Of a stretch of 64,000 nt of DNA, positions 38,256-48,088 are shown one piece after another. Numbering within the stretch: position 1 is the stretch's first letter; every line of letters starts with the position of its first letter. The translations under genes and the position numbers were made by a program. A model generated the notes under the pieces. That model searched no databases and was not told the origin of the DNA. It was given only the letters and a program-made list of their open reading frames with translations. This stretch comes from Stenotrophomonas sp. 610A2 (GTDB lineage Bacteria; Pseudomonadota; Gammaproteobacteria; Xanthomonadales; Xanthomonadaceae), in the NCBI RefSeq assembly GCF_030549615.1, contig NZ_CP130832.1, forward strand, positions 2,294,001 through 2,358,000, in the 5' to 3' direction.

Positions 38256-39614
38256 TCAGGACTTGGAAGCCAGCTGCTGGCTGAGGTAGTTGCTGGTGCT
38301 CTGCATGCCCGCAACCAATGTGTCCATCGCGGTGAACTGCTTGGTATAGCGCTCGGACACTTTTTCCATGCGCGCATCCAGTGCGTCCAGGTCTTTTTCC
38401 AGCTTCTTGATCTGCTTGTTCAGCGAATCGGTGCGCTGTGTCAACGTGCCGGTGCTGTCGAGGTTGCTCTTCAGCATGCTGGTCATGCCGCTGGAAAGGG
38501 CCCCCTTGCTGCCAAACAATGCCTCCGCCGCGCCGGGGTTTTCCGCAACGGTCTTGTCGAAGGTGGTAGCACTGAAGCTGAGGGTGCCATCCTTGTTGAC
38601 GGCAACGCCGAGCGCCTTCAGGTCGACGACGTTCGCGCTCAACTGACTGCGCATCTGCTGCTGCAGGCCGCGGATCATCGAGTCGCCGGTCAAGGTGGAT
38701 GCCTTGTCATTGGCGGCGTCGTAGCTGGTCGCGCTCTTCAGCATGCTGGTCGTCGCGTTGTAGGCGCTGATGAAGGCCTGCAAGTTGATCTTCAGCGGCG
38801 AATTGTCCTGCGCCACGGTCAATGTACGGGTGGTGCCAACCTCAGCCTTGGATAGATTAAGGGTGACGCCGGGAATGATGTCGGTGATCGAATTGCTGCT
38901 GGATTCACGCACGAAGCCATCAACGCTGACCTTGGCGTTGGTGGCTGCGGTGGTCTGGGCCATGCCGCCGGCGGCGCCGTCCCAGGTCAGCGCGGACAAG
39001 CCGCCATTGCCACCGCTGGCGGTGACCTTCAAAGCGCCCTCGGTACCGGCATCGACGGCGTTCATCACCAGATGCTGGCCATCGCTGGCGGTGATGATGG
39101 TGGCGTTGACGCCCTTGCCGTTGGCGGCCTTGTTGATGGCGGCGGCAATTTCGGTCAGCGTCGAACCTTCGGCGATATCAACGTCAAGTGTTTTGTTGTC
39201 GCCCCAAGCGAAAGACAGTTTTCCGTCGCCCACTTTGGCGTCAGCGGCGAACGCGCCGGAACTCAGTTTCTGGGTGGTCGCCAGGCTCAGTACTTCAACG
39301 TTGTACGTACCTGCGGTCGCCAGTGTCTTGCCGGTGCCGGCGTCGGTGATGATGCTGGCGCTGAAGCCTGAGTTTTCTGGAACAGTTGCCTTGTAGGAGC
39401 GCGTGTCGGCGCTCTTGGCCATGGCCTCGAGCGCCCCTTGCAGGCCAGTCAGCGAGCTCTTGATGTTGCCCAGTGCCGACAGCTTGGCGGTGGCCGCCGT
39501 TCCCTGCGAATTGATGCGGTTGTCCGCAGGCTTGCGCTCGGCAGCGACCAGTTTGGCAACGATGGTCGGGATGTCGAGGCCGGAGCCGACAGCAGCGAGG
39601 GAGGAGGTGGCCAT
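38256..39614 (-). CDS. fliD: Filament cap protein FliD
   Basis: The 452-residue protein begins with the FliD_N domain (LAAVGSGLDIPTIVAKLVAAE) and ends with FliD_C and a coiled-coil tail (LTQRTDSLNKQIKKLEKDLD). FliD caps the filament and folds incoming flagellin. ATG39614 has an AAGGA site seven bases before it; the 19 residues upstream in the same frame are untypical. A FliA-type promoter lies upstream. Confidence 0.95.
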   Translation of the reverse strand: MATSSLAAVGSGLDIPTIVAKLVAAERKPADNRINSQGTAATAKLSALGNIKSSLTGLQGALEAMAKSADTRSYKATVPENSGFSASIITDAGTGKTLATAGTYNVEVLSLATTQKLSSGAFAADAKVGDGKLSFAWGDNKTLDVDIAEGSTLTEIAAAINKAANGKGVNATIITASDGQHLVMNAVDAGTEGALKVTASGGNGGLSALTWDGAAGGMAQTTAATNAKVSVDGFVRESSSNSITDIIPGVTLNLSKAEVGTTRTLTVAQDNSPLKINLQAFISAYNATTSMLKSATSYDAANDKASTLTGDSMIRGLQQQMRSQLSANVVDLKALGVAVNKDGTLSFSATTFDKTVAENPGAAEALFGSKGALSSGMTSMLKSNLDSTGTLTQRTDSLNKQIKKLEKDLDALDARMEKVSERYTKQFTAMDTLVAGMQSTSNYLSQQLASKS

Positions 39615-39661
39615 GCTATTTCCTTGGTCTAGGCTGAAGGACGCCCTTGCAGGTATCCCTT

Positions 39662-39689
39662 GTATCGGCACGCATGCCCAACAACTTTA
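39662..39689 (-). promoter_or_regulatory. Sigma28 (FliA)-type promoter of fliD
   Basis: On the - strand the -35 box is TAAAGTT and the -10 box is GCCGATAC, with 16 bases between TAAA and GCCG (the usual count is 15). It ends 47 bases before the fliD start. Confidence 0.65.
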
Positions 39690-39770
39690 GGCAGGTGGCG
39701 GCGTTTGCGTGCACTCCATGCAAGCCGCGTGCCGTTACGACGGTGTGGCGGACCAGGGCATTCCCATGCA

Positions 39771-39800
39771 CAAAACCCCTGCCGGCTGGCAGGGGTTTTG
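39771..39800 (-). terminator. Terminator after the first flagellin gene
   Basis: A 13-base-pair stem (CAAAACCCCTGCC / GGCAGGGGTTTTG) with a four-base loop follows the flagellin stop by 43 bases. The A-run on one side and T-run on the other make it a strong intrinsic terminator, possibly bidirectional. Confidence 0.9.
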
Positions 39801-39843
39801 GCTACATCACGTTCAGTGCCGGTGTAAGCGCACCGCTTGGTGC

Positions 39844-41031
39844 TTAGCCCAGCAGGCTCAGCACGCTCTGGGTGGAGCTGTTGGCCTGCGAGAGCATGGC
39901 GGTACCGGCCTGCTGCAGGATCTGGTTGCGAGTCAGCTCTGCGGTTTCCTTGGCGTAGTCAGCGTCACGGATGCGGCTACGCGAGGCGGACAGGTTTTCC
40001 GAGGTGGTCGACAGGTTGGAGATGGTGGAGCTGAAGCGGTTCTGGATCGCACCCATGTCGGCACGCGAGCTGTTGACGGCGGTCAGTGCCTTGTCAACGA
40101 TTTCCAGTGCCTGCTGCGAACCGGCGACGCTGGAGATGTCCAGGTCCTTCAGGAACTTGGTGCCGGTGGTGGCATTGGCGGCCACGGTGCCGGCGACGAT
40201 GCCAGCGCCCGAGTAGGCCAGGCCGGCGGCGTCGGTCTTGGTGGCGTCGGTGAAGGTGAAGTCCTTGCCAGCCTTGACCGAGGTCATGCTCAGCTTGCCA
40301 TCCTTGTCGACCTCGGCGTACACGCCGGTCTGGTCCATCTTCTCGTTGATGGCTGCTGCCATCTTCTTGCTGACGTCGGTACCGGTGTCGCCGACGGCAA
40401 CCTTGACGGTTTCGATGGTGACGCCGTTGACGCTCATGCCGCCGATGGAGCCGGCCGAGGTAGCTGCACCCGATGCCAGTGCGGCGGTCGAGGTCTGGGT
40501 TGCGGCAAAGCCGGCGCGGCCCAGTGCATCGATGTTGGAATCGACGATGCTGTTGATGCCGATGGTCTGGCCGGCGTCAGCACCAACCTGGAACAGGGCG
40601 CCGGAGAAGGTGCCGTCCAGCAACTTGGTGCCGTTGAAGTTGGTCTGGTTGGAGACGCGGTCGATTTCCTTCAGCAGCTGGTTGACTTCCGAGTTCAGCG
40701 CTTCGCGGTCGGTCGAGGAGTTGGTGGCGTTGGACGACTGCACAGCCAGCTCGCGGATACGCTGCAGGTTGTTGCCGATTTCGACCATCGCGCCTTCAGC
40801 GGTCTGGGCCAGCGAGATGCCGTCGTTGGCGTTGCGGGTAGCAACGTCCAGGCCGCGGATCTGGGTGGTGAAGCGCTCGGAGATGGCCAGGCCGGCAGCA
40901 TCGTCCTTGGCGCTGTTGATGCGCAGGCCCGACGACAGACGCTGGATCGAGGTGGCCAGGCTGCTGCCGCTCGTGTTCAGGTTGCGCTGAGCATTGAGCG
41001 ACATGATGTTGGTGTTGATGACTTGTGCCAT
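39844..41031 (-). CDS. fliC: Flagellin (copy 1)
   Basis: The 395-residue protein has the conserved D0/D1 ends of flagellin: [19 protein letters not shown] and [17 protein letters not shown] at the N-terminus and [20 protein letters not shown] at the C-terminus. The middle (about residues 170-310) is variable, Ala/Thr/Gly-rich and the likely surface and glycosylation region. It has its own FliA-type promoter and terminator. It shares very similar terminal domains with the next gene, from which it differs in the centre. Confidence 0.96.
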   Translation of the reverse strand: MAQVINTNIMSLNAQRNLNTSGSSLATSIQRLSSGLRINSAKDDAAGLAISERFTTQIRGLDVATRNANDGISLAQTAEGAMVEIGNNLQRIRELAVQSSNATNSSTDREALNSEVNQLLKEIDRVSNQTNFNGTKLLDGTFSGALFQVGADAGQTIGINSIVDSNIDALGRAGFAATQTSTAALASGAATSAGSIGGMSVNGVTIETVKVAVGDTGTDVSKKMAAAINEKMDQTGVYAEVDKDGKLSMTSVKAGKDFTFTDATKTDAAGLAYSGAGIVAGTVAANATTGTKFLKDLDISSVAGSQQALEIVDKALTAVNSSRADMGAIQNRFSSTISNLSTTSENLSASRSRIRDADYAKETAELTRNQILQQAGTAMLSQANSSTQSVLSLLG

Positions 41032-41133
41032 GATTTCGGATTCCTTTTTGTCGTTTGATCCGGCAGCTCAACCTGACCGGTACTGGGTGCAGTGGGAGGT
41101 GCCGTAGGGGCCGCAGTACCGCTGCTGATATCA

Positions 41134-41160
41134 ATAACGGCAGCACCCTCCCGCGCTTTA
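41134..41160 (-). promoter_or_regulatory. Sigma28 (FliA)-type promoter of flagellin copy 1
   Basis: On the - strand the boxes are TAAA and GCCGTTAT with exactly 15 bases between, a near-perfect FliA promoter. It ends about 102 bases before the flagellin start, giving a long leader. Confidence 0.85.
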
Positions 41161-41223
41161 GGGCTTCCGTAAGATCTGATTGACAAAAATCGCTGTCCAG
41201 CGCTGGAAGGCCTCGCGCGCCCT

Positions 41224-41325
41224 TTGTAGGGGCGGCGTAAGCCGTGAAACCGGTAGTGCGCGCGGCCCTTTGGATTCCGCGATCTGATGATGCGCCAGCT
41301 TCGCGGCTCACGCCGCTCCCACAAG
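41224..41325. repeat. Inverted pair of REP palindromes between the flagellin genes
   Basis: A REP unit at about 41224-41253 and an inverted unit at about 41296-41325 flank 42 bases. They belong to the GTAGG/GTGGGAGCGGC family found elsewhere in the window; the left copy has small mismatches. With the FliA promoter and the terminator, they fill the 353-base gap between the two flagellin genes, in which no gene is visible. Confidence 0.82.
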
Positions 41326-41336
41326 AATCAAGAATA

Positions 41337-41363
41337 AAAAAACCCCGGCAAGCCGGGGTTTTT
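41337..41363 (-). terminator. Terminator after flagellin copy 2
   Basis: A stem of AAACCCCGGC and GCCGGGGTTT closed by a tiny loop, with A-run and T-run flanks, starts 22 bases after the flagellin stop. It is a typical rho-independent terminator. Confidence 0.9.
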
Positions 41364-41384
41364 GTTTGATCACGTGGTGCGTGC

Positions 41385-42611
41385 TTACTTGAGCAGGCTG
41401 AGCACGTTCTGCGGCACCTGGTTGGCCTGGGCCAGCATGGCCGTACCGGCCTGCTGCAGGATCTGGGTGCGGGTCATCTCGGCGGTTTCCTTGGCGTAGT
41501 CCGCATCGCGGATGCGGCTACGGGAAGCGGAGAGGTTCTCCGAGGTGGTGGCCAGGTTGGCGATGGTCGAGGTGAAGCGGTTCTGGATCGCACCCATTTC
41601 CGCACGCGAGCTGCTCACCGCGGTCAGTGCCTTGTCGACGATTTCAATTGCGCGCTGCGAACCAGCGAAATCGGAGATGTCCAGATCTTCCATGTGGCGG
41701 GTACCGCCGCCATTGGCAGCGACGCCGGCTGCAGCGGTGGTTGCGCCCAGATCGGCCGCCAGCGAGACGGTGATGCCGGTGCCGCCGGTCAGGGTGCCGT
41801 TGGTGATGCCGCCAAAGTCCTGGCCGGCCTTGACCGAGGTCAGCTTCAGCTGGCCGCCTTCGATGGTTGCGTACATGCCGGTCTGGTCCAGCTTGTTGTT
41901 GAAGGCCTGTGCGACCTTCTTCTGCACGGCTGCTGCGTCGTCGCCGACTTCGATCTTGACGTCGTCAAGCTTGATCTGCGAAGCAGACGCCGCGCCGGCC
42001 GGGGTGACGCTGACGGTGATGCCGCTGATTGAACCGGAGGCAGTCGCTGCGGTGCCGCCGATGCCGGCGCCAGTCACGTTGTCGGCGAAGCCCGACTTGC
42101 CCAGCGTGTCAATGTTGGCGTCGACGATGGCATTGATGCCGATGGTCTGGCCCGAGTTGGCACCGACCTGGAACAGGGCACCGGTGAAGCTGCCGTCCAG
42201 CAGCTTGGTACCGTTGAAGCCGGTCTGGTTGGCAACGCGGTCGATTTCCGACAGCAGCTGGTCGACTTCGGCGTTCAGTGCTTCGCGGTCGCTGGGCGAA
42301 TTGGTGGCATTGGACGATTGAACCGCCAGTTCACGGATGCGCTGCAGGTTGTTGCCGATCTCGACCATCGCGCCTTCGGCGGTCTGGGCCAGCGAGATGC
42401 CGTCGTTGGCATTGCGCACGGCGACATCGAGGCCCCGGATCTGGGTGCTGAAACGCTCGGAGATGGCCAGTCCGGCGGCATCGTCCTTGGCGCTGTTGAT
42501 ACGCAGGCCCGAAGACAGACGCTGGATGGACGTCGCCAGGCTGCTGCCGCTGGTGTTCAAGTTGCGCTGAGCGTTCAGCGACATGATGTTGGTGTTGATG
42601 ACTTGTGCCAT
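41385..42611 (-). CDS. fliC: Flagellin (copy 2)
   Basis: The 408-residue flagellin has N-terminal 60 residues almost the same as copy 1 and a C-terminal end [20 protein letters not shown]. The central domain differs and is richer in Gly and Ala. It has a strong ribosome site (CGGAGAAG), but no FliA box is seen in the 67 bases between it and flgL, so it may be read from the flgKL side or from a promoter within flgL. The terminator is shared with none. Confidence 0.95.
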   Translation of the reverse strand: MAQVINTNIMSLNAQRNLNTSGSSLATSIQRLSSGLRINSAKDDAAGLAISERFSTQIRGLDVAVRNANDGISLAQTAEGAMVEIGNNLQRIRELAVQSSNATNSPSDREALNAEVDQLLSEIDRVANQTGFNGTKLLDGSFTGALFQVGANSGQTIGINAIVDANIDTLGKSGFADNVTGAGIGGTAATASGSISGITVSVTPAGAASASQIKLDDVKIEVGDDAAAVQKKVAQAFNNKLDQTGMYATIEGGQLKLTSVKAGQDFGGITNGTLTGGTGITVSLAADLGATTAAAGVAANGGGTRHMEDLDISDFAGSQRAIEIVDKALTAVSSSRAEMGAIQNRFTSTIANLATTSENLSASRSRIRDADYAKETAEMTRTQILQQAGTAMLAQANQVPQNVLSLLK

Positions 42612-42678
42612 GGGACTTCTCCGTTGTGTTCGGTGACGTACTGCGTGTGAGGAGGCGGAAGCGTTGCGGATTGCGGAA

Positions 42679-43881
42679 TCAGCGGATCATGTTGAACAAC
42701 GACATCGACTGCATCTGGGTGAAGATGGTCTGTGCCGCCTGCAAAGCCGCACCTTCGAGCTGGTATTGCCCGATGGCTTCGGCGTAGTTGAGGTCGCGTA
42801 GCTGCGACAGGGAACTTTCAAGCGTGATGCTGCTGGCCTCGCGCAGCGATGCCGCATCATCGATTGACTTGAGCTGTGCACCGCCGGCGGCGCGCGCATC
42901 GATCAGGCTGCCCGATGCACGGGCGACATCGCGCATGCTCGCCTGCAGTGCGTTCTGCTGCGCGGTGCGGCCGGCTTCGGTGGAGGTGTCCATCTGCAGC
43001 GACTGCACCAGCTGGTCGATGGTGCTGAACACATCCCGGGTACCGGCCTGACCGGCGGTGAATGCATCGCCAGCGGCGGGTGTGCCTTCAATGCGCACGC
43101 GCAGGCCTTGGAAGACGATGTCCTCGCCGGTCTTGTAAGTGCCGGTGCCAACCACGGTGTTGCTGGCGTCCACCACTTCATAGGTGTCGGCGGCAGTAAA
43201 GCGCAACGTGTAGCTGTCGCCATTCCAACTACCGGAACCATCGCGGCTGATATCGGTCAGTACCGCCTTGCCGGTATTGCCGGCGACTGCCGCTCCATCC
43301 ACCGTGCCGTCGCCGGTACGGATGCGCAGGAAGACTTCGCTGCCCGGCTGGGCGTCCTTGACGAACGTACCTGGTGCAATCTCGACCTGACGCTGGATCT
43401 GATCACCGTTGTAGGTGACGGTGCCATTGGCGAGGGTGAACGGTGCGGCACCATCGGCGGCACCGCCGAACAGGTAGCGGCCATTGCCATCGGTGGTATT
43501 GGCCAAGGCCAGCATCTGGTCCTTGATCGCCTGCAACTCGGCCGACACCGTCTTGCGGTCCTCGGCGGACAGCGTGGCGTTGTTGGCCTGCACCGTCAGA
43601 TCGGAAACCCTTGCCAACAGCTCATTGGCCTGCGCCAGGGCGTTTTCCTGCAGACCCAGCCGGTTCTGCGCGGTATTGGCGTTCTTGCCCAGCTGTTCCA
43701 TCTCGGCCAGCACGCGATCCAGATTGACCGCGGTGCCGGAGGCGACGGGATCATCCTTGGCAGTGACGATCTTCTTGCCGGTTGCCAGCTGCTGCTCAAG
43801 ATGATTCATCTTGCTCTGCTTGGACAGCATCAGCGAGACCGACTGGTCGTACATCATGTTGCTGGAGATACGGTTACTCAT
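42679..43881 (-). CDS. flgL: Hook-filament junction protein FlgL (HAP3)
   Basis: The 400-residue protein is flagellin-like at both ends (RISSNMMYDQSVSLMLSKQ; LNYAEAIGQYQLEGAALQAA) with a beta-rich insert. FlgL joins the filament to FlgK on the hook. Its start overlaps the flgK stop by one base, and the C-terminal motif with AQTIFTQMQSMSLFNMIR is complete. Confidence 0.95.
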   Translation of the reverse strand: MSNRISSNMMYDQSVSLMLSKQSKMNHLEQQLATGKKIVTAKDDPVASGTAVNLDRVLAEMEQLGKNANTAQNRLGLQENALAQANELLARVSDLTVQANNATLSAEDRKTVSAELQAIKDQMLALANTTDGNGRYLFGGAADGAAPFTLANGTVTYNGDQIQRQVEIAPGTFVKDAQPGSEVFLRIRTGDGTVDGAAVAGNTGKAVLTDISRDGSGSWNGDSYTLRFTAADTYEVVDASNTVVGTGTYKTGEDIVFQGLRVRIEGTPAAGDAFTAGQAGTRDVFSTIDQLVQSLQMDTSTEAGRTAQQNALQASMRDVARASGSLIDARAAGGAQLKSIDDAASLREASSITLESSLSQLRDLNYAEAIGQYQLEGAALQAAQTIFTQMQSMSLFNMIR

Positions 43882-45758
43882 CAGCCCACCGCCTTCAAGA
43901 TCGTCTGGAACATGGTGTCGGCGGTGGAGATCAGCTGCGATGCCGCCTGATAGGCCTGCTGCAGCCGGAGCATGTCCGCCGCTTCTTCATCAAGGTTCAC
44001 GCCCGAGATTGAGTCGCGCGATGCCTTGGCGTTGTCGTTGATCACCTGCTGCGCCTGCAGCGAGTAATCGGCGGCACGCGCGGCAGAACCAATCTGCGTG
44101 GTCAGCCCGCCCAACGCGCCGTTCAAGGTGACGGTGCCGCCATTGAATGCCTTGGCATCTTCAACATTGGCAAGCCGCGAGGCGTTGCCGTTGTCACTGG
44201 AGCCTGCAGCGGTTCTGCCGATGTCGAAACGATCGCCAGCGGCCGGCTTGCCATCAAGGACGACGCTCCAACCATTGGCGCTGATGGTCTGGCCAGGCGT
44301 GTACGGGTAGGGGCCTGCGCCATCGATGGTGTAGTTGTTGGCGTCGACGAAGGTGATTGCAGCCGGGTTGAGCAGGGCAGGGTCACCGGCGTTCAGTACG
44401 TCCAGTTTGCCGAGCACACCGGTGCCGGTATTGCTCAGCACGGCGGTGCCCTTGACCGGATTGGCGGCGGCGATGCGCGAGGGATCGGTAATCGCCACCG
44501 ACAGATCATTGGTGGCGTTGGCGGTGGGCTGCAGCAGGAAGCGGTCACCCGTCGCCGGCGTTCCGCCGACGACGAACTGCACGCCATTGACCACGAACGG
44601 ATCGGCAGCGGTACCGGTGCCGGTCATCGGTACAGCAACGCCGGTATCGGCACGCGTCGCCTGCCAGTTCGTGCCGTCGAATTTCAGCAGCAGGTTCTGC
44701 CCATCCAGCGCGGCCAGGTCGCCGTAGCTGGCGGTGAACGTTGCGCTGCCGGTGTTGCCGCTATGGCCGGCGATCTTCGGCGCGCCGAGATTGAAGAAGT
44801 TGCCACCCATGTCGCCGTACAGGTCCATGCCTTCGGCATGTGCCTGGTTGAACGACTGCGCCATGCCGACTGCGATCCGGCCGAGTTCGGCCTGCGCAGG
44901 TGTCAGCACGGTTTCGCGGAATTCGAGCAGGCCGCCGATCTGGCCGCCAAGCGCCTTGCTGTCCAGGGTCACCGTCATGCCTTGGGTCTTGATCGCAAGA
45001 CGCAGGCGTTCGGGCTGGTAGGGATCGGTGGCGGTGGTGATCTGCGAGGCGGTGGTGCCAACCACCAGCGCATGTCCACCGGCCGAGTAGACGTTCATCA
45101 CGCCGCCGTCCTGGATCACCGCGGTGCCGCCGGTATAGCCGACGAGTTTGGAGATCAGCTGGTCACGGCGGTCCAGCAGGTCCGGCGCGGCGGCAGCTGC
45201 ATTGCTGCCAATGGCACCATTGATCTGCGCGATCTCGGAGGCCAGCCGGTTCACCTCGGTGGCGGCCGAGATCAGGCCGTTGTTGACCTCGCTGTTCAAA
45301 CTGTCGAGGTTGCTGTTGAGCTGCTTGAAGCGGTTGACCAGGGTGCTGGCGTTGTCCAGAACATCACGCCGGTCAGCGGTGCCGGAGGCATTGGATGCCA
45401 GTCCATTGACGGCGTCAAAGAAGTTGGACCACACGCCATTTACATTGGTGGCTGCATCGGAGAACAGCGCATCCACGCGGTCGGCCATGCCGGACAGCTG
45501 CTGCAGCCGTGCCAGCTCGCCATTGCTGTCGAGCAGGCGCGAGATCGCCAGCTGGTCGGCGACACGCCGGATGTCGGTGATCTTGGTGCCGTTGCCAACG
45601 TCGCCATAACCCACGTCGCTGGGCTCGCGCGTGGCGAAATCCACCTTCTGCCGGCTGTAGCCGTCAGTCTTGATGTTGGCGACGTTGTGGCTGACAGTGG
45701 CCAGCGCCCGTTGGAAGGCGATCAGGGCACTGGTGCCAGTGGAAAGAACATTAGACAT
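43881..45758 (-). CDS. flgK: Hook-filament junction protein FlgK (HAP1)
   Basis: The 625-residue protein begins with the rod/hook N-terminal motif (GTSALIAFQRALATVSHNVAN) and ends with a D0 helix (EEAADMLRLQQAYQAASQLI). The large middle is typical of long xanthomonad FlgK proteins. It is the first junction protein added to the hook. It follows flgJ by 11 bases. Confidence 0.96.
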   Translation of the reverse strand: MSNVLSTGTSALIAFQRALATVSHNVANIKTDGYSRQKVDFATREPSDVGYGDVGNGTKITDIRRVADQLAISRLLDSNGELARLQQLSGMADRVDALFSDAATNVNGVWSNFFDAVNGLASNASGTADRRDVLDNASTLVNRFKQLNSNLDSLNSEVNNGLISAATEVNRLASEIAQINGAIGSNAAAAAPDLLDRRDQLISKLVGYTGGTAVIQDGGVMNVYSAGGHALVVGTTASQITTATDPYQPERLRLAIKTQGMTVTLDSKALGGQIGGLLEFRETVLTPAQAELGRIAVGMAQSFNQAHAEGMDLYGDMGGNFFNLGAPKIAGHSGNTGSATFTASYGDLAALDGQNLLLKFDGTNWQATRADTGVAVPMTGTGTAADPFVVNGVQFVVGGTPATGDRFLLQPTANATNDLSVAITDPSRIAAANPVKGTAVLSNTGTGVLGKLDVLNAGDPALLNPAAITFVDANNYTIDGAGPYPYTPGQTISANGWSVVLDGKPAAGDRFDIGRTAAGSSDNGNASRLANVEDAKAFNGGTVTLNGALGGLTTQIGSAARAADYSLQAQQVINDNAKASRDSISGVNLDEEAADMLRLQQAYQAASQLISTADTMFQTILKAVG

Positions 45759-45769
45759 GGACGGCTATC

Positions 45770-46963
45770 TCAACGTCGGGTGATGCCGGTAGCACCGGCG
45801 TTACTGGCAAAGGTCTGGCCCAGGCGCGCACCGGCATCACCGATGGCGGCGACAGCGCGCTGGATGGTCGGGCCAGCGGCAATGGCGGCGATCTTGGCGG
45901 CGTACGAGGGATCGGTGGCATAGCCGGCACGCTGCAGGCCCTGGGCGAAGCTGCGTACATCGCTGCCGGCGCTGAGCGCAGCCTGGTAGCGGGGGCTGTT
46001 CTTCAGCATGCGGACGTAGTCGCCAAAGCTCTCCGCCATCGAACCATAGGCACGGAAGCTGGCGGTCTCGTTGCGGCGTTGGCCATTGACGTATTCATGG
46101 GTACCTGTGGTTGCGCGCTCACCACTCCAGCCGGTGGCCTTGATGCCGAACAGGTTGTGGCTGCTGTCACCGTTGTCGCGCTTGATATGGCGCTTGCCCC
46201 AGCCGGTCTCCAGCGCCGCTTGCGCAACCAGTGCGCGTGGATCGACGCCCAGCTCGCGCGCGGCACGCTCGGCATGCGGCCAGATACTGGCCACGAAGCC
46301 TTCCGGGGTGTGCTTGCCGAGCTTGTCGGCGGCGACATTGGCAGTAGCTGTATCGACCGCGTCACCGCGCTCAGCTGCCGATACCTTGCTCCAGCGGTCG
46401 TTGCTCATCGCCCAGTCGGCTGCTAACTCGGTCGGGGCGTTGTCCTGATAGGGATTGGCTGAATTCAGTGATGCATGGAAGCTGCTGCTGTCACGGCCTG
46501 CAATCAGGTCCAGCACCTGCGCCTGTGGCGCCATATAAGTGGACTGGTCATTGATGTTCAGCGATGACAGCGGATCCTCGCCAATTGCCGGCGCGGTGTT
46601 GAGCGGCAGGCCGGTGGCCGCGGGAGCTGCCAATTGATAGGCGCGTGCCGCAGCGGCGGGCTTGATGCTGGGATCAACCGTCGGGGTCGTCGTAGCTTCA
46701 GCGCCACCCAATTGACGGGCGATCATCGCCGACAGGCCCAGCCCGCGACCACGCGTCATTGCCTCGGCAATGCGCTGGTCGTACATCTCGCGGAACATCT
46801 GGTTTTCACCGGGGAACAGCGAATCGCCAAAGCTGGCATCGCGCATGCTTTTGACCAGCATCTGCGCGAACTGGCCTTCCAGCTGACGCGCGACCTTGTC
46901 GATCTTGGCTGGATCATTGGCGATGGCCGGATTGATTTCCAGCGCGGGCGCGGCGATACGCAT
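45770..46963 (-). CDS. flgJ: Rod-cap and muramidase FlgJ
   Basis: The 397-residue protein has two domains. The N-terminal rod-binding domain (QLEGQFAQMLVKSMRDASFGDS) acts as a rod scaffold. The C-terminal glucosaminidase domain (about residues 220-375) contains ALVAQAALETGWGKRHI with the catalytic glutamate and opens peptidoglycan for the rod. A low-complexity linker joins them. It begins one base after flgI ends. Confidence 0.95.
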   Translation of the reverse strand: MRIAAPALEINPAIANDPAKIDKVARQLEGQFAQMLVKSMRDASFGDSLFPGENQMFREMYDQRIAEAMTRGRGLGLSAMIARQLGGAEATTTPTVDPSIKPAAAARAYQLAAPAATGLPLNTAPAIGEDPLSSLNINDQSTYMAPQAQVLDLIAGRDSSSFHASLNSANPYQDNAPTELAADWAMSNDRWSKVSAAERGDAVDTATANVAADKLGKHTPEGFVASIWPHAERAARELGVDPRALVAQAALETGWGKRHIKRDNGDSSHNLFGIKATGWSGERATTGTHEYVNGQRRNETASFRAYGSMAESFGDYVRMLKNSPRYQAALSAGSDVRSFAQGLQRAGYATDPSYAAKIAAIAAGPTIQRAVAAIGDAGARLGQTFASNAGATGITRR

Positions 46964-46964
46964 G

Positions 46965-48083
46965 TCAGATCACCTCAAGGTCGGCAGTCAAGGCACCGGC
47001 CTGCTTGAGGGCTTCCAGGATTGCGATCAGGTCGCCCGGCGCTGCGCCAACTTCGTTGACCGCACGTACGATCTCGTCCAGGGTGGCGCCACCATCGAAA
47101 CGGAACATGCGGCTGCCTTCATTGCTGGCAGTGATGGTGGACTGTGGCGTTGCGACGGTCTGGCCACCACCAAAGGCATTGGGCTGGCTGACCTGGGTCG
47201 ATTCGCTGACGGTCACCGTCAAGGATCCGTGCGAGATTGCTGCCGGGCTGACCCGCACCTGCGAGCCGATCACCACGGTGCCGGTACGCGAGTTGACCAC
47301 GATGCGCGCCGGCGCGGTGCCGGGCGAAAGCTCGACATTCTCAATGCGCGCCAGCATGCCGATGCGTGCACCCGGATCAGTCGGTGTCTGTACCGAAACC
47401 GTGCCGCCATCGACTGCGCGCGCCGCACCTTCACCGAAAGCGGCATTCAGTGCGCTGACCATGCGCGAGACGGTGGTGAAGTCGTTCTGGTGCAGGTTCA
47501 GGGTGATGTCACCGCCACCGGAGAAGACATCGGGCAGGGCGCGTTCAACGGTAGCACCGTTGGGAATGCGGCCAGCGCTGGGAATATTCACCGACACGCG
47601 CGAACCGTCCTTGCCCTGCGCACCAAAGCCGCCAACGATCAGGTTGCCTTGGGCAATCGCATATACCTGCCCATCGATACCTTTCAGCGGCGCCATCAAC
47701 AAGGAACCACCACGCAGCGATACGGCATTGCCGATCGAGGAGACGGTGATGTCGATGGTCTGGCCGGGTTTGGCAAACGGCGGAAGTTCGGCATGGATCG
47801 CCACCGCAGCGACATTCTTCAGCTGCGGATTGACGTTTGCCGGAACATTGACGCCGAGTTCGCCAAGCAGGTTCTTCAAGCTCTGCACGGTGAACGGTGC
47901 CTGGCTGGTGCGGTCACCGCTGCCATCAAGGCCGACGACCAGGCCATAGCCGACCAGCGCATTGCCGCGCACGCCGCCTACCTGGGCCAGGTCCTTGATC
48001 CGCTCGGCATGGGCGGGCAGGGCGACTGCCAGTGCCATTGCCCCCAGAGCCACGTATCGTTTGAAAGAGAGAGTCTTCATCAC
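46965..48083 (-). CDS. flgI: P-ring protein FlgI
   Basis: The 372-residue precursor has a Sec signal peptide (residues 1-26, ending PAHA) and the FlgI body ([40 protein letters not shown]). FlgI polymerises in the periplasm as the P-ring bushing. It lies five bases after flgH. Confidence 0.97.
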   Translation of the reverse strand: MMKTLSFKRYVALGAMALAVALPAHAERIKDLAQVGGVRGNALVGYGLVVGLDGSGDRTSQAPFTVQSLKNLLGELGVNVPANVNPQLKNVAAVAIHAELPPFAKPGQTIDITVSSIGNAVSLRGGSLLMAPLKGIDGQVYAIAQGNLIVGGFGAQGKDGSRVSVNIPSAGRIPNGATVERALPDVFSGGGDITLNLHQNDFTTVSRMVSALNAAFGEGAARAVDGGTVSVQTPTDPGARIGMLARIENVELSPGTAPARIVVNSRTGTVVIGSQVRVSPAAISHGSLTVTVSESTQVSQPNAFGGGQTVATPQSTITASNEGSRMFRFDGGATLDEIVRAVNEVGAAPGDLIAILEALKQAGALTADLEVI

Positions 48084-48088
48084 AGTGC

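Noticed and set aside
39709..41058. 449-codon frame antisense to flagellin copy 1
   Set aside because: The Gly/Val/Gln-rich translation mirrors the repetitive flagellin composition, and it begins inside the terminator region.
42612..42678. FliA promoter for flagellin copy 2
   Set aside because: No TAAA or GCCGATAA-like box at workable spacing is present on the - strand in this gap.
44763..45923. Open frames on the + strand opposite flgK
   Set aside because: They are shadows of flgK; no ribosome sites and no conserved motifs.
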